Below, piece by piece: positions 1-9,657 of a stretch of 64,000 nt of DNA; the first letter of the stretch is position 1; every line of letters begins with the position of its first letter. Source of the stretch: Terriglobia bacterium (GTDB lineage Bacteria; Acidobacteriota; Terriglobia; Bryobacterales; Bryobacteraceae); the NCBI GenBank assembly GCA_021324615.1, contig JAJPIT010000113.1, positions 1 through 64,000 of the forward strand, given 5' to 3'. The translations under genes and the position numbers were made by a program. Below the pieces are notes generated by a model that was not told the origin of the DNA, searched no databases, and saw only the letters and a list, made by a program, of their open reading frames with translations.

Positions 1-56
1 ACCGGCCTTCAAAACCTGCATTCGATGCCCATTCTAGCAGGTATATTGAAAATGAC

Positions 57-749
57 ATGCAAGCGCCCGCTCCCGGACTGGTGCTGTTCGATATCGACGG
101 CACGCTGCTGCGCCGCGCCGGTCCGCAGCACCGCGAGGCGCTGGTGAGCGCGGTGCGTTCGGTTACCGGAATCGAGACCACGACGGAGAGTGTGCCGGTG
201 CAGGGGATGCTCGACCGGGATATCGTCGAGCAGATGCTGCGCAACGCGGGCGCCCCGCCGGCCGTGATTCGCCGCAGCATGCCGCTGGTGGTGGCGCGGG
301 CGCAGCGGATTTACGCGCGCACCTGCCCCGACCTTCGCCGCCGCGTCTGCCCCGGCGCGCGCCTGCTGCTTTACCGGCTTTCGCGGCGGGGCGTGCCCGC
401 CGGGCTGGTCACCGGGAATCTGACGCGCATCGGATGGAAGAAGATGGAACGCGCCGGGCTGCGTCCCTATCTGCGATTCGGCGCCTTTGCCGAACTCGCG
501 AAGGATCGCGCGGGGCTGGTGCGCATCGCCCTGCGCTACGCGCGCGAGCAGGGCTGGATCGATCGCAAAACCCCGGTGGCGCTGGTCGGCGATCATCCCA
601 ACGACATACGCGCGGCGCGTGCGAATCGCATTCGCGCCGTCGCCGTCGCCACGGGGCTGGCCGGCGTGGCGGAACTGGCCGCGCATTCCCCGGATGTGCT
701 GGTTCCCGACCTGCGCGCCCTCACCCTGGAGATGCTGCTGGGACTGTGA
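57..749 (+). CDS. HAD-superfamily hydrolase (phosphatase-like)
   Basis: A 230-aa soluble protein with the haloacid dehalogenase signature: motif I FDIDGT at residues 11-16 gives nucleophile Asp12 and acid/base Asp14, motif II is VTGN near residue 120, and motif IV is VGDHPNDI near 180. Its length and helical cap fit the phosphoglycolate phosphatase-like branch, but the substrate cannot be told. A -10-like TATATT lies just upstream (42-47). The stop overlaps the GTG of the next gene in GTGA, so the two are probably translationally coupled. Confidence 0.85.
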   Translation: MQAPAPGLVLFDIDGTLLRRAGPQHREALVSAVRSVTGIETTTESVPVQGMLDRDIVEQMLRNAGAPPAVIRRSMPLVVARAQRIYARTCPDLRRRVCPGARLLLYRLSRRGVPAGLVTGNLTRIGWKKMERAGLRPYLRFGAFAELAKDRAGLVRIALRYAREQGWIDRKTPVALVGDHPNDIRAARANRIRAVAVATGLAGVAELAAHSPDVLVPDLRALTLEMLLGL

Positions 750-2152
750 CTCAGCCTCTTTCGGTCAAACGCGCGCAGGTGGAGTTTCACAGTTTCGCCT
801 CGCTCGGCGAGCCGGAGCGGAACCTGCGCGTCTATGCCGAGGAAAACGACCGGCGCAGCGGCCTTCTCCGCAAGCATCGCGAATTTTTCGGCCCTCTCTC
901 GCCGTTTCTGGAGATCGGCGCCAACGCCGGACACTCCAGTTACATGCTGGCGAACGAATTCGGGGCCACGGGCTTCGCGCTCGATTTATCGGCCGATTCG
1001 CTGCGCCACGGGCGGGCGCTGCAACAAGCCTGGAATCTGCCGCGCGCGCCGGTTCGCATCGCCGGCGACGCCGCCGATCTTCCGTTCGCCGATCAGTCGC
1101 TGCGAATGGTCTGCGCGTTTCAGATGCTCAGCCAGTTTCCGGATATCGACCGGGTCTTCGGCGAAGTCCACCGGGTGCTCCAGCCCGGCGGGATATTTTT
1201 CTTCGCCGAGGAGCCGCTGCGGCGGCTGCTTTCCCTGCGCCTCTACCGTTGTCCTTATTACAACAATATGAAACCGTGGGAGCGCTGGCTATTCGACCGC
1301 GGCCTGCTGGGATTTTTGGTGCGCGACGTGATCGGCGCGCGGCAGGAAGAGAGCTTCGGCATCCGCCAGAATCACACCATGTCTCTGAAGCGGTGGCATG
1401 ATCTGGTTCAAAAGCATTTCCCCGAGCATCGATATGAAATTTTCGTCCAGCAGCATGGCTGGGGCGAGCGCCTGGTGAAGCGCGCCGCCGTTCGCCTGGA
1501 CCCCTACCGCTCCGAGTGGCGGGCCGCGCGGCTGCTCGGCGGCACGCTCGCGGCAATCTGCAAGAAATCCGGCGCGGCGCCGGAGCCGGGCGATCTTCCG
1601 CCGTTTGAAGCTTTTCTACGCTGCCCCGACTGCCGCTCGGCGCTGGCCCTCAGCGACGGGATTCTGATCTGCCGGAGCTGCGGCTATCGCGCTCCCAACG
1701 AAGACGGCGTCTACAATCTGCTGCCGTCGCGGGAGCGCGCCGAGCTTTATCCCGGCGAGCGCGAGGACATCATCGATTTTTCGCGGCCCGGCCACGAGCG
1801 GCATCTGCTCGAAGGATGGTACGAACTGGAAGGCGTCTTCGGCAACCGGTATCGCTGGATGGGAGCGCGCGCGGCGGCGCGGCTGCGGGCCGTCAAGCCG
1901 GCTCCGCGGCGGCTGCGGATCCGCTGCCACGCCTCCGCCCGGGGTGTTCCCGGCGAGCTTCGCGTGCTCGTGAACGGAACGCCGGCCGGATCATGGAAGA
2001 TCGATCGGACCGGTCTATTTGTGTGCGAAGCCGACGTGCCCGACGCGGAAGAGTATATCGTCGAGCTTCACGCCTCGCCGCTGTGGCGGGTGGATACCGA
2101 CGATCGCGCGTTCACCATCAACGTAAGCATGATCCGGCTGATCGACCGGTAG
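746..2152 (+). CDS. SAM-dependent methyltransferase with zinc-ribbon and C-terminal beta domain
   Basis: About 468 aa. The open frame continues upstream to 434, but that part lies inside the HAD gene; the GTG at 746 overlapping its stop (GTGA) is the likely start. Residues ~50-155 form a class I methyltransferase fold, with motif I FLEIGANAG at ~54-62, an acidic strand end near 80 and HRVLQPGG at ~142-149. Next comes a Trm112-like zinc ribbon (Cys293, Cys296, Cys309, Cys312), then a ~140-residue domain with beta-sandwich character. The target is unknown. Pairing with the HAD phosphatase suggests small-molecule or glycan work, which is inference. Confidence 0.8.
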   Translation: MTQPLSVKRAQVEFHSFASLGEPERNLRVYAEENDRRSGLLRKHREFFGPLSPFLEIGANAGHSSYMLANEFGATGFALDLSADSLRHGRALQQAWNLPRAPVRIAGDAADLPFADQSLRMVCAFQMLSQFPDIDRVFGEVHRVLQPGGIFFFAEEPLRRLLSLRLYRCPYYNNMKPWERWLFDRGLLGFLVRDVIGARQEESFGIRQNHTMSLKRWHDLVQKHFPEHRYEIFVQQHGWGERLVKRAAVRLDPYRSEWRAARLLGGTLAAICKKSGAAPEPGDLPPFEAFLRCPDCRSALALSDGILICRSCGYRAPNEDGVYNLLPSRERAELYPGEREDIIDFSRPGHERHLLEGWYELEGVFGNRYRWMGARAAARLRAVKPAPRRLRIRCHASARGVPGELRVLVNGTPAGSWKIDRTGLFVCEADVPDAEEYIVELHASPLWRVDTDDRAFTINVSMIRLIDR

Positions 2153-2211
2153 GGGTGCGCGCCGCCTGAGCCGCAAAGCGCCGATGCGGCGCGGCGTATA
2201 CTGTCGTCCAG

Positions 2212-3195
2212 ATGAGATGGATGGCGATTCTTACGGCGGCCGCGGCCTTCGGCCAAAGCTGGTCGCCGCAGCAAAGCAACACCACGGCATCGCTGCGCGG
2301 TGTGATGGCGGTGAGCCCGGCGGTGGTCTGGGCCAGCGGCGCGAAAGGGACGTTTCTGCGCACCCTCGACGGCGGGACCACCTGGAAGAGCGGGCGGGTC
2401 GCCGGCGCCGCGGATGCGGACTTTCGCGGGCTGTGGGCCTTCGATGAAAATTCGGCGGTGCTGCTCAGCGCCGGGGATGGCGAAAAGTCGCGGGTATATA
2501 AAACCTCCGACGGCGGCGAACACTGGGAACTGCTCTACACCAATCCCGACCCGGCTGGATATTTCGACGCGGTCGCGTTCTGGGACGAATCGCATGGAAT
2601 TCTCCTCGGCGATCCCGTCAAAGGGCGGTTTGTCATCCTGACCACCTCGGACGGCGGGGTGAGCTGGACGCGCCAAAAGGGTCCGCCGGCGCTGCCGAAG
2701 GAAGGTGCGTTCGCCGCCAGCAACTCCTGCCTGGCCATCCGCGGCGCGCGGGAAGCATGGTTTGGAACCGGGGCGGGCCGGGTGTGGCATTCGACCGACG
2801 GCGGCCAAACCTGGTCGGCCGCGAAGACGCCCATGAGCGGCGGCGCGACCGCGGGAATTTTTTCGCTGGCCTTCGCCGACGCACTGCGCGGCGTCGCCGT
2901 GGGCGGCGATTATCAGAAGCCCGCCGGTTCCAGCGGAAATGCCGCGGTGACTTCCAACGGCGGCAAAAGCTGGAGTGCGCCCGCCGAGCCGCCGCACGGC
3001 TATCGCTCGGCGACCGCCTACTTCGCCGCGAAAAAAATGTGGATCGCAACCGGCACGTCCGGCTCCGATGTTTCCACCGACGGCGGCAATACGTGGAGGC
3101 AGTTCGATTCCGGCAGCTATAACGCAATCAGCTTTTTTGGCGATGCAGGCTGGGCGGTGGGGCCGCGGGGCGCCATCGCGAAGTTTCAGCCTTGA
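2212..3195 (+). CDS. Secreted Ycf48-like beta-propeller protein
   Basis: A 327-aa protein with a short N-terminal signal peptide (MRWMAILTAAAAFGQS), then repeated blades each carrying a T/S-x-DGG-x-x-W turn, for example TLDGGTTW, TSDGGVSW, STDGGQTW, STDGGNTW. This is the BNR/Ycf48 propeller signature. Ycf48 assists photosystem II assembly in phototrophs, but in heterotrophic acidobacteria such proteins are of unknown role and probably extracytoplasmic. A second protein of this kind lies at 22710-23852. It appears to be transcribed alone. Confidence 0.75.
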   Translation: MRWMAILTAAAAFGQSWSPQQSNTTASLRGVMAVSPAVVWASGAKGTFLRTLDGGTTWKSGRVAGAADADFRGLWAFDENSAVLLSAGDGEKSRVYKTSDGGEHWELLYTNPDPAGYFDAVAFWDESHGILLGDPVKGRFVILTTSDGGVSWTRQKGPPALPKEGAFAASNSCLAIRGAREAWFGTGAGRVWHSTDGGQTWSAAKTPMSGGATAGIFSLAFADALRGVAVGGDYQKPAGSSGNAAVTSNGGKSWSAPAEPPHGYRSATAYFAAKKMWIATGTSGSDVSTDGGNTWRQFDSGSYNAISFFGDAGWAVGPRGAIAKFQP

Positions 3196-3254
3196 CCATC
3201 GCGCAGCTTTCCCCTGGCGAGCCTTCCGGCAAACGGCGCTAAAATGAGAACGAC

Positions 3255-4847
3255 ATGAGCCAGATTCTCGCCCCGCCCAAGCCGGCGAAAACTTTAAGCG
3301 GACTGCCGCTTGCGCCCGTTTACGGTCCGGAAGATATCGCCGGTCTGGAGCTCCCGGCCCCCGGCCGGTTCCCATACACGCGCGGCATCCATGAAACGAT
3401 GTACCGCGGCAAGCTCTGGACCATGCGCCAGTTCGCGGGATTTGCCACCGCCGAAGAGACCAACGCGCGCTATCACTACCTGCTCTCGCAAGGCCAGATG
3501 GGGCTTTCGGTGGCCTTTGATCTGCCGACACTGATGGGCGTGGACTCGGACGATCCGAGCTCGCTCGGGGAAGTCGGAAAATGCGGCGTCGCCATTTCCT
3601 CGCTCGCCGATATGGAAGTTCTGTTCCGCGGCATCCCGCTCGGCGAGGTGACGGTTTCGATGACCATCAACTCGCCCGCCTCCATCATCTGGGCGATGTA
3701 CCTGGTGGTGGCCGAGCAGCAAGGGGTTCCCTGGGACCGCGTCTCGGGCACTTTGCAGAACGACATTTTAAAGGAATATATCGCGCAGAAGGAGTACATT
3801 TATCCGCCGCGGCCGTCCATGCGGCTGGTGACCGATTCGATCGAGTTCGCCAGCCGGTACGTGCCGCGCTTCAATCCGATCTCGATTTCCGGCTACCACA
3901 TCCGCGAAGCGGGATCCACCGCGGTGCAGGAGCTGGCCTTCACGCTGCGCGACGGCATGGAATACGTTGATTGGGCGCTGGAGCGCGGCCTGCCGGTGGA
4001 TTCCTTCGCGCCGCGGCTGAGCTTCTTTTTCAACGCGCACAACGACTTTTTCGAGGAGATCGCCAAGTACCGCGCCGCGCGCAAAATCTGGGCGCTGGCC
4101 ATGCGCGACCGCTACGGCGCGCGCGAGGAACGCTCCTGGAAATTGCGCTTCCACGCCCAGACCGCGGGGTGCTCGCTTACCTGGCAGCAGCCGCAGAACA
4201 ATATCGTCCGCACCGCGATTCAGGCGCTTGCCGCCGTGCTGGGCGGATGCCAGTCGCTGCACACCAATTCGCTCGATGAAGCCTACGCGCTGCCCTCCGA
4301 ACACGCGGTGACCATTGCGCTGCGCACCCAGCAGGTGATCGCCTATGAAAGCGGCGTGCCCAATGTCCCGGATCCGCTGGGCGGCAGCTATTTCCTCGAA
4401 AAGCTGACGCTTGACATGGAGAACGCCGCCAACGATTACATCCGCACCATCGACGGCATGGGCGGGATGATCCAGGCCATCGAGCGCGGCTATCCGCAGA
4501 CCGAAATCGCCAACGCGAGTTTCGAATTCCAGCAATCGGTGGAGCAGGGCGAGAGCGTCATTGTCGGCGTGAACAAGTTCGTCGAGCAGGACGAGAAGCC
4601 GATCGAGCTGTTGCAGATCGACGAAACGGCGGAGCGCAAGCAGATCGAGCGTCTGCGCGAGGTGAAGGCCCGCCGCGACTCTTCGGCCGTCGAGCGCGCG
4701 CTGAACGCGCTGCGCCGCGCCGCCGAAGGGAACGAAAACACGATGCCCTATATTCTGGAGGCGGTCCGCGCTTACGCCACGGTGGGGGAGATGTGCGCCG
4801 CGCTCAAAGATGTCTTCGGCTCGTATACCGAAAACAGCGTTCTGTAA
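3255..4847 (+). CDS. Methylmalonyl-CoA mutase large subunit (catalytic domain)
   Basis: A 530-aa protein covering the TIM-barrel substrate domain of methylmalonyl-CoA mutase. Family segments include [20 protein letters not shown] near the N terminus, a [10 protein letters not shown] segment, RNNxx-like Q-rich stretches around residue 315, and the [10 protein letters not shown] segment near 373. The C-terminal cobalamin-binding domain (DxHxxG) is absent, so this is the two-subunit form and needs a separate B12-binding protein not seen here. It interconverts (R)-methylmalonyl-CoA and succinyl-CoA in propionate and branched-chain amino acid degradation, matching the acyl-CoA dehydrogenase at 27680. 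Confidence 0.93.
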   Translation: MSQILAPPKPAKTLSGLPLAPVYGPEDIAGLELPAPGRFPYTRGIHETMYRGKLWTMRQFAGFATAEETNARYHYLLSQGQMGLSVAFDLPTLMGVDSDDPSSLGEVGKCGVAISSLADMEVLFRGIPLGEVTVSMTINSPASIIWAMYLVVAEQQGVPWDRVSGTLQNDILKEYIAQKEYIYPPRPSMRLVTDSIEFASRYVPRFNPISISGYHIREAGSTAVQELAFTLRDGMEYVDWALERGLPVDSFAPRLSFFFNAHNDFFEEIAKYRAARKIWALAMRDRYGAREERSWKLRFHAQTAGCSLTWQQPQNNIVRTAIQALAAVLGGCQSLHTNSLDEAYALPSEHAVTIALRTQQVIAYESGVPNVPDPLGGSYFLEKLTLDMENAANDYIRTIDGMGGMIQAIERGYPQTEIANASFEFQQSVEQGESVIVGVNKFVEQDEKPIELLQIDETAERKQIERLREVKARRDSSAVERALNALRRAAEGNENTMPYILEAVRAYATVGEMCAALKDVFGSYTENSVL

Positions 4848-4853
4848 AGCCCG

Positions 4854-7307
4854 TTATTCGGTTCGCAGCGCTTCCAGCGGATCGATCGCGGTTGCGCGGC
4901 GGGCGGGGATGGCGCTGGCGGCCAGCACCGCCGCGATCAGCACGATCGACACGGCGGCATAAGTCAGCGGATCGAGCGCGTTTACCCCGAACAGCAGCGA
5001 CGAGATGAAGCGGACCAGCAGGGACGCGATCAGGAGGCCCGCGCCGGCGCCGGTCACCGCCAGCAGAAGAGCGTGCCGCAAAAACATTTCCGTCACGGCC
5101 CCGTGCTGTGCTCCCAGAGCGATGCGAATCCCGATTTCGCGCGTGCGCTGGGAAACTGAATAGGAAACGACGCCGTAAATTCCCACCAGTCCGATCAGCA
5201 GGGCCATTCCTCCCGCGATCGCCAGCATGACCAGCGTGAAGGAAGTTCGCGCCATGGATTTTTCATAAACCGCCTCCAGGGTGCGCACCTGCGCGAGCGG
5301 CAGATTGGGATTGACGCTCCACACCGCGGCCTGGATTTCCTTGAGGAAGCTTTGCGTGCCGGCGCGAGGACTGCGGATCACGTAGGCCAGCGTCCGCCGC
5401 AGCGCGACGTCGTTTCCTTCAAAGTGCGACGCCAGGATGGGCCAATAGGCGATGGGCGGCGCGGGATGATCCACGCCGTCTTCCCGCACATCTCCGATCA
5501 CGCCGACCACTTCCCGCCACGGCGAGTTGGTGAACTCGCTCACGCGCTTGCCGATCGCCTTGGCCGGATCGCCCCACAGCTCGCGCGCCAGATTTTCGGA
5601 AAGTATCGCCACCGGGCGCTCCTCGTAAACGTCGGTCCAGGTAAATTCGCGGCCCGCGACCAGGCTGTAGCCCATCGCCTTCAGCAGCCCCGGGGAAATG
5701 AACTGATATCGCCTCAGCGGCGGGATATGGTTGGCCGGATAGACGCGGCCTTCCGCGTAGATCGGATCTTGCCACACATTGCCGGTCATCGGAATCGACT
5801 TGATCCCGGCGGCGGCGGAAACGCCGGGGATAGCGCTAAGCTTGTCGAGGATCGCCTGCTCCATGCGCACCGTCGCGACCGGATCGTGAACCTCCGATTC
5901 CGGAATGGTGATTTCCATGGTTTCGACCTGCGCGGGATCAGTGAAGCCGGGCTTAACCGTTTTGAGCGCCTGAAACGTGCGGATCATCAAACCGGAGCCG
6001 ATCAGCAGCACCAGCGCCATGGCGACCTGAACGATCACCAGCGCATTGCGCGCGCGATGGCCCTCCCGGCTCTGGCTCATCGACCTTCCGCCGGCGCGCA
6101 GCGTGAGCGATACGCCGCGTCCCGCCGCCTTGATCGCCGGGACCGCGCCGAACAGCAGGCCGGCCAGCACCGATACCGCCAGCGTGAAGAAAAGGACGTT
6201 CGCGTCGATCGAAATCTGATCCAGGCGCGGCAGGTTCGCGGGAGCCATGGCCAGCAAAATTTTCAGCGCGCCATAAGCCAGGCCGACGCCGGCGATGCCC
6301 CCGAGCACCGCCAGCGTGACGCTTTCCGTCAGCAATTCGCCGATTATGCGGTTCCATCCCGCGCCGAGCGCCGCGCGGATCGCCAGCTCATGACGGCGGC
6401 CCTCGGCGCGCACCAGCAGCAGATTGGCGACGTTGGCGCAGGCGATCAGCAGCACGATGCCGATGGTGCTCATCAAAACCCACAGCGTTTTGCGAATATC
6501 GCCGACCAGATCGTCCTTGAGCGGGCGCGGAGTCGCCGTCAGACGCGCATCCTCGAACATTTTTAAGTTGAAACCGGGGAAGGGCGGGAAGCTGTGCAGG
6601 GCCACCGGGATCAGGCGCGCCATGTCAGCGCCCGCCTGGTCGATGGAGACCCCGGTCTTTAGTCGCGCGATGCCGCGGTAGTTGAAGTTCCCCAGCATGG
6701 TTTTAGCGCGGTCCAGGCGGAGGGGAACCAGAAGCGCCGGCTGGCGGTCGAGGAACCGGAAATTTTCCGGCATCACGCCGATAATTTCTAGCGCCTGGCC
6801 ATCGGCCACGATGCGCCGGCCGATCACCGAACGGTCGCCGCCGAATCGGGTTTGCCAGTACGGATAAGTCAACACGGCGGTGCGCGGCGCATCGGGGGAG
6901 TCGTCTTTTTGGGAAAACCACCGCCCCAGCGCAGGTTGCACGCCCAGGGCGGGCAGCACGCCGAAGCTGACGTCGACCGCGCTGACCTGCTCCGGCTCGG
7001 CCAGACCGGTGATGCTCAGCGAATCCGGCGTCCAGATTCCGACGTGCGCGAATGTGCGGCTTTGCTCCAGATACGTGAAATAAAGGAACGGCGCGATGCC
7101 GGTATCCTTGAAATTGATTCCCGGGGCCGCATGGGTTACCTCGACCAGCTCGTCCGGGCGCGGATAGGGCAGCGGTTTCAATAGGATGCCGTTGATCACG
7201 CTGAAGATCGCCGTATTGGCGCCGATGCCGGCGGCCAGCGTGGCAACCGTCAACAGGGTAAACAGAGGCGCGGCGGCCAGCCGGCGAAGAACGTATCTTA
7301 ACCGCAT
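4854..7307 (-). CDS. ADOP-family ABC transporter permease (MacB/FtsX type)
   Basis: 817 aa from ATG at 7307, preceded by AGAAGAG; an upstream in-frame ATG at 7439 adds a low-complexity stretch and is less likely. The N terminus (LRRLAAAPLFTLLTVATLAAGIGANTAIFSV) is the MacB-PCD first helix. Two FtsX-like membrane blocks lie around residues 290-450 and 690-815, flanking periplasmic domains, which is the duplicated orphan permease (ADOP) architecture expanded in Acidobacteriota. No ATPase gene is adjacent. The substrate is unknown. It converges with the mutase gene with a 6-base gap. Confidence 0.88.
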   Translation of the reverse strand: MRLRYVLRRLAAAPLFTLLTVATLAAGIGANTAIFSVINGILLKPLPYPRPDELVEVTHAAPGINFKDTGIAPFLYFTYLEQSRTFAHVGIWTPDSLSITGLAEPEQVSAVDVSFGVLPALGVQPALGRWFSQKDDSPDAPRTAVLTYPYWQTRFGGDRSVIGRRIVADGQALEIIGVMPENFRFLDRQPALLVPLRLDRAKTMLGNFNYRGIARLKTGVSIDQAGADMARLIPVALHSFPPFPGFNLKMFEDARLTATPRPLKDDLVGDIRKTLWVLMSTIGIVLLIACANVANLLLVRAEGRRHELAIRAALGAGWNRIIGELLTESVTLAVLGGIAGVGLAYGALKILLAMAPANLPRLDQISIDANVLFFTLAVSVLAGLLFGAVPAIKAAGRGVSLTLRAGGRSMSQSREGHRARNALVIVQVAMALVLLIGSGLMIRTFQALKTVKPGFTDPAQVETMEITIPESEVHDPVATVRMEQAILDKLSAIPGVSAAAGIKSIPMTGNVWQDPIYAEGRVYPANHIPPLRRYQFISPGLLKAMGYSLVAGREFTWTDVYEERPVAILSENLARELWGDPAKAIGKRVSEFTNSPWREVVGVIGDVREDGVDHPAPPIAYWPILASHFEGNDVALRRTLAYVIRSPRAGTQSFLKEIQAAVWSVNPNLPLAQVRTLEAVYEKSMARTSFTLVMLAIAGGMALLIGLVGIYGVVSYSVSQRTREIGIRIALGAQHGAVTEMFLRHALLLAVTGAGAGLLIASLLVRFISSLLFGVNALDPLTYAAVSIVLIAAVLAASAIPARRATAIDPLEALRTE

Positions 7308-7453
7308 GTTCTCTTCTACGGCCGTTTGCCCGGAAAGTTTCGTTATTTCGGAAAAGATCCTCAGCAACGGAGTTCGTTTGCCGCAGGGCCGGCGGGGATG
7401 GGCGGCGGGTGCGGCCCGGGCTTCCGGTTTCGGATACAATCGTAGATCGCCGC

Positions 7454-8161
7454 ATGAAAGTCTCGGTCATTCTGCCCGCCGCCGGCCTGGGAACGCGGAT
7501 GGGCCGCGAAAAATCGGGGGTCAGCCGCAAGCAGTTCATGCTGCTGGAGGGCGCCCCGATCCTGATCCACACCATCCGCAAGTTTCTGCGGTCCGCTCTG
7601 GTTTCCGAGATCGTGGTGGCGCTGCGGCAGGAGGATATCGATTGGGTCCGCGGGCTGATTCATCAGGAGCATCCGGCGCGCCCGGTTCGCCTGGTGCAGG
7701 GCGGGGGGAGCCGCCAGGAGTCGGTGGAAAACGCGCTGGCCGCGCTTTCGCCCGAAACCGAGCTGGTGGCCGTCCACGACGCCGTCCGCCCCTTCATCGA
7801 ACCGGATTTGATCGACCGGGTGATTCACGAAGCGGCACAGAGCGGAGCCGCCATCATCGGCATCGTGCCGGTCGACACGGTGAAGCGCGTACACAAAAAC
7901 AAGATTCGCGCGACGCTTCCGCGCGAGCATCTGGTTCTGGCGCAGACGCCGCAGGTTTTTCGGTTCGATCTTCTGAAACGCGCCTTCGAGATGGCCAAAC
8001 AGGACGGCTTCTTGGGCACCGATGAAGCCAGCCTGGTGGAGCGCCTGGAGCAGGTGGAGGTGAGCGTGGTGCAGGGCACCGACCGCAACATCAAGATCAC
8101 CAAACCGACCGACATGGATCTGGCGCGCCTTTTTCTGGCCGAGGAGCTGGCGGCTTCGTGA
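7454..8161 (+). CDS. ispD: 2-C-methyl-D-erythritol 4-phosphate cytidylyltransferase
   Basis: 235 aa from ATG at 7454; the open frame runs further upstream, but VSVILPAAGLGTRMG is the usual IspD N terminus. The nucleotide-binding loop is AAGLGTRMG with following basic residues, then LVQGGGSRQESVENAL, VAVHDAVRPF and LAQTPQVF. It transfers CMP from CTP to MEP in the non-mevalonate isoprenoid pathway. Its stop overlaps ispF as GTGA, the common ispDF arrangement. Confidence 0.95.
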   Translation: MKVSVILPAAGLGTRMGREKSGVSRKQFMLLEGAPILIHTIRKFLRSALVSEIVVALRQEDIDWVRGLIHQEHPARPVRLVQGGGSRQESVENALAALSPETELVAVHDAVRPFIEPDLIDRVIHEAAQSGAAIIGIVPVDTVKRVHKNKIRATLPREHLVLAQTPQVFRFDLLKRAFEMAKQDGFLGTDEASLVERLEQVEVSVVQGTDRNIKITKPTDMDLARLFLAEELAAS

Positions 8162-8649
8162 TTCGCACCGGATTGGGCTGGGACGCGCACCGGCTCGCCT
8201 ACGGCCGGCCGCTGATTCTGGGCGGCATTTCCATTCCCTCTCCGTTCGGGCTCGAAGGACACTCCGACGCCGACGTTCTTTTGCACGCCATTACCGACGC
8301 GTTGCTCGGCGCGGCGGCGCTTGGCGATATCGGCATGCACTTTCCCGACAGTGATCCGCAGTGGAAGGGCGCTGGCAGCGCCGTTTTCCTGGCGCACGCG
8401 GCGAAACTGGTGCGCGAGCGCGGCGACCGCATCGTCAACGTCGATAGCACGGTGATTCTGGAGCGTCCCAGGCTCAAGGATTTTCGCCAGGCGATTCGCG
8501 AATCGATCGCCCGCGCGCTGGCGATCGACCTCGATTGCGTCTCGGTAAAGTTCAAGACGGCCGAGGGCGTGGGGCCGGTCGGCAAAGGCGAATCGGCCGA
8601 GGCTCAGGCCATCGTGACCATCGATCGGCCGGGCGAAGGCGGGCGATAG
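8158..8649 (+). CDS. ispF: 2-C-methyl-D-erythritol 2,4-cyclodiphosphate synthase
   Basis: 163 aa with a GTG start overlapping the ispD stop by 4 bases. Metal-binding residues are visible as GWDAHRL (Asp9, His11) and HSDADVLLHAI (His43), and the FKTAEGVGPVGKGE segment typical of the C terminus is present. It cyclises CDP-ME 2-phosphate to MEcPP with loss of CMP. It is followed by a good intrinsic terminator, so ispD-ispF look like a two-gene unit. Confidence 0.95.
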   Translation: MIRTGLGWDAHRLAYGRPLILGGISIPSPFGLEGHSDADVLLHAITDALLGAAALGDIGMHFPDSDPQWKGAGSAVFLAHAAKLVRERGDRIVNVDSTVILERPRLKDFRQAIRESIARALAIDLDCVSVKFKTAEGVGPVGKGESAEAQAIVTIDRPGEGGR

Positions 8650-8680
8650 CGCATTGCCCGCTCGAACTTCGCCCCAATAA

Positions 8681-8722
8681 GCGCATCCGCCACCCCCGAA
8701 TGCGGGGATCGCGCTTTTTTTT
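8681..8722 (+). terminator. Rho-independent terminator after ispDF
   Basis: GCGCATCC and CCCC on the left pair imperfectly with GGGGATCGCGC on the right, directly followed by eight T residues (8715-8722). It lies 32 bases after the ispF stop and fits termination of the ispDF transcript. Confidence 0.65.
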
Positions 8723-8808
8723 GTACTACGGCCTGCTAATGGCCTTTCGATCCGCGGCCTTAGAGCTTCCCTGATTCCTAAATCCCAGATTCCGCCGCAA
8801 CATTGTTC

Positions 8809-9624
8809 ATGACTTTTCGCTTCGCGATGCCCCTGCTTGCGCTGGCGAGCGCGTCGGCTGTTTTCGCCACAACTTCCTATAGTTTCGGCACCAATACTCA
8901 GATCGCTTTTGCTTCCGGCAGTCCGGCCTATACCGCCGGAGTCTGGACCGAAAATTACACCGGCGGCGCAGGCACCACCGAACAGATTGTCTGCGTGGTC
9001 GGGCTTCTCTCCGCCGATATCTCCAATACGTGCGGCAATCCCGGACCGGGCAGCTCTCAGCACGTCAGTATTCCCGCGCAGCCGGGAAACTCCTCGATTC
9101 TTCCGGGCAGCGTGACGAATTATGTCGAAGTGGACGGCGATCCGACCTGGGGCGCCCCCATCTCCACCACAATGAGCGGCCTCACCATCGGCGGCCAGTA
9201 TCAGATCTCGTTTTACCAGGCCTCGAACGAAGAGAACGGCAACGATAAAGAGTATCTGGATAACTGGAAGGTCTACATCATTCCCGGCGCGGGCCAGGGC
9301 ACCTACACGCCCTCCGCGGGCGATCTCGCCTACACCACGGATCAAATGGACAATAAGGGCGCGCAGGCTACTCCGTGGGAGTTCGAATCGTTTACCTTCG
9401 TCGCCACCGCGGTCAGCGAAACCCTGGAGTTCGTGACCAACGTCGCCGCGCCCCCGGGGCACAGCGTCACGCCTTATCAGCCGCCGTTTCTTGACCTGGC
9501 CGGCGTGCAATTGGATCCGGCGCCGGAACCGGGAACCTGGGTGCTGGCCGGAACCGGCGCGGCCCTGATGCTTGCCGGCCGCGCTCTGCGGCGCCGCACG
9601 GCGAAACGCAACCCACGCGGATAA
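8809..9624 (+). CDS. PEP-CTERM sorting domain protein
   Basis: About 271 aa, starting at ATG 8809 (a TTG two codons upstream is possible). It has a signal peptide (TFRFAMPLLALASASAVFA), a Gly/Ser/Thr-rich body without a recognised enzyme domain, and a C-terminal tag of APEPGTWVLAGTGAALMLAGRALRRR, meaning a PEP motif, one transmembrane helix and a basic end. PEP-CTERM proteins are processed by exosortase (EpsH) and linked to the surface or exopolysaccharide. No exosortase gene is in the window. The function of the body is unknown. Confidence 0.85.
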   Translation: MTFRFAMPLLALASASAVFATTSYSFGTNTQIAFASGSPAYTAGVWTENYTGGAGTTEQIVCVVGLLSADISNTCGNPGPGSSQHVSIPAQPGNSSILPGSVTNYVEVDGDPTWGAPISTTMSGLTIGGQYQISFYQASNEENGNDKEYLDNWKVYIIPGAGQGTYTPSAGDLAYTTDQMDNKGAQATPWEFESFTFVATAVSETLEFVTNVAAPPGHSVTPYQPPFLDLAGVQLDPAPEPGTWVLAGTGAALMLAGRALRRRTAKRNPRG

Positions 9625-9657
9625 AGGAAAGCGGACCGCTCCGCCGATAGCAGTCAT

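Noticed and set aside
434-745. N-terminal extension of the methyltransferase frame
   Set aside because: It lies inside the HAD phosphatase gene; the GTG at 746 overlaps that gene's stop and starts the conserved domain.
2068-3531. Minus-strand frame of 487 codons opposite the Ycf48-like gene
   Set aside because: The plus strand has a signal peptide and repeated DGG-W blades; the antisense frame has none.
5352-6566. Plus-strand frame of 404 codons inside the permease gene
   Set aside because: The minus strand encodes a full ADOP permease with matching motifs; the plus frame has no family features.
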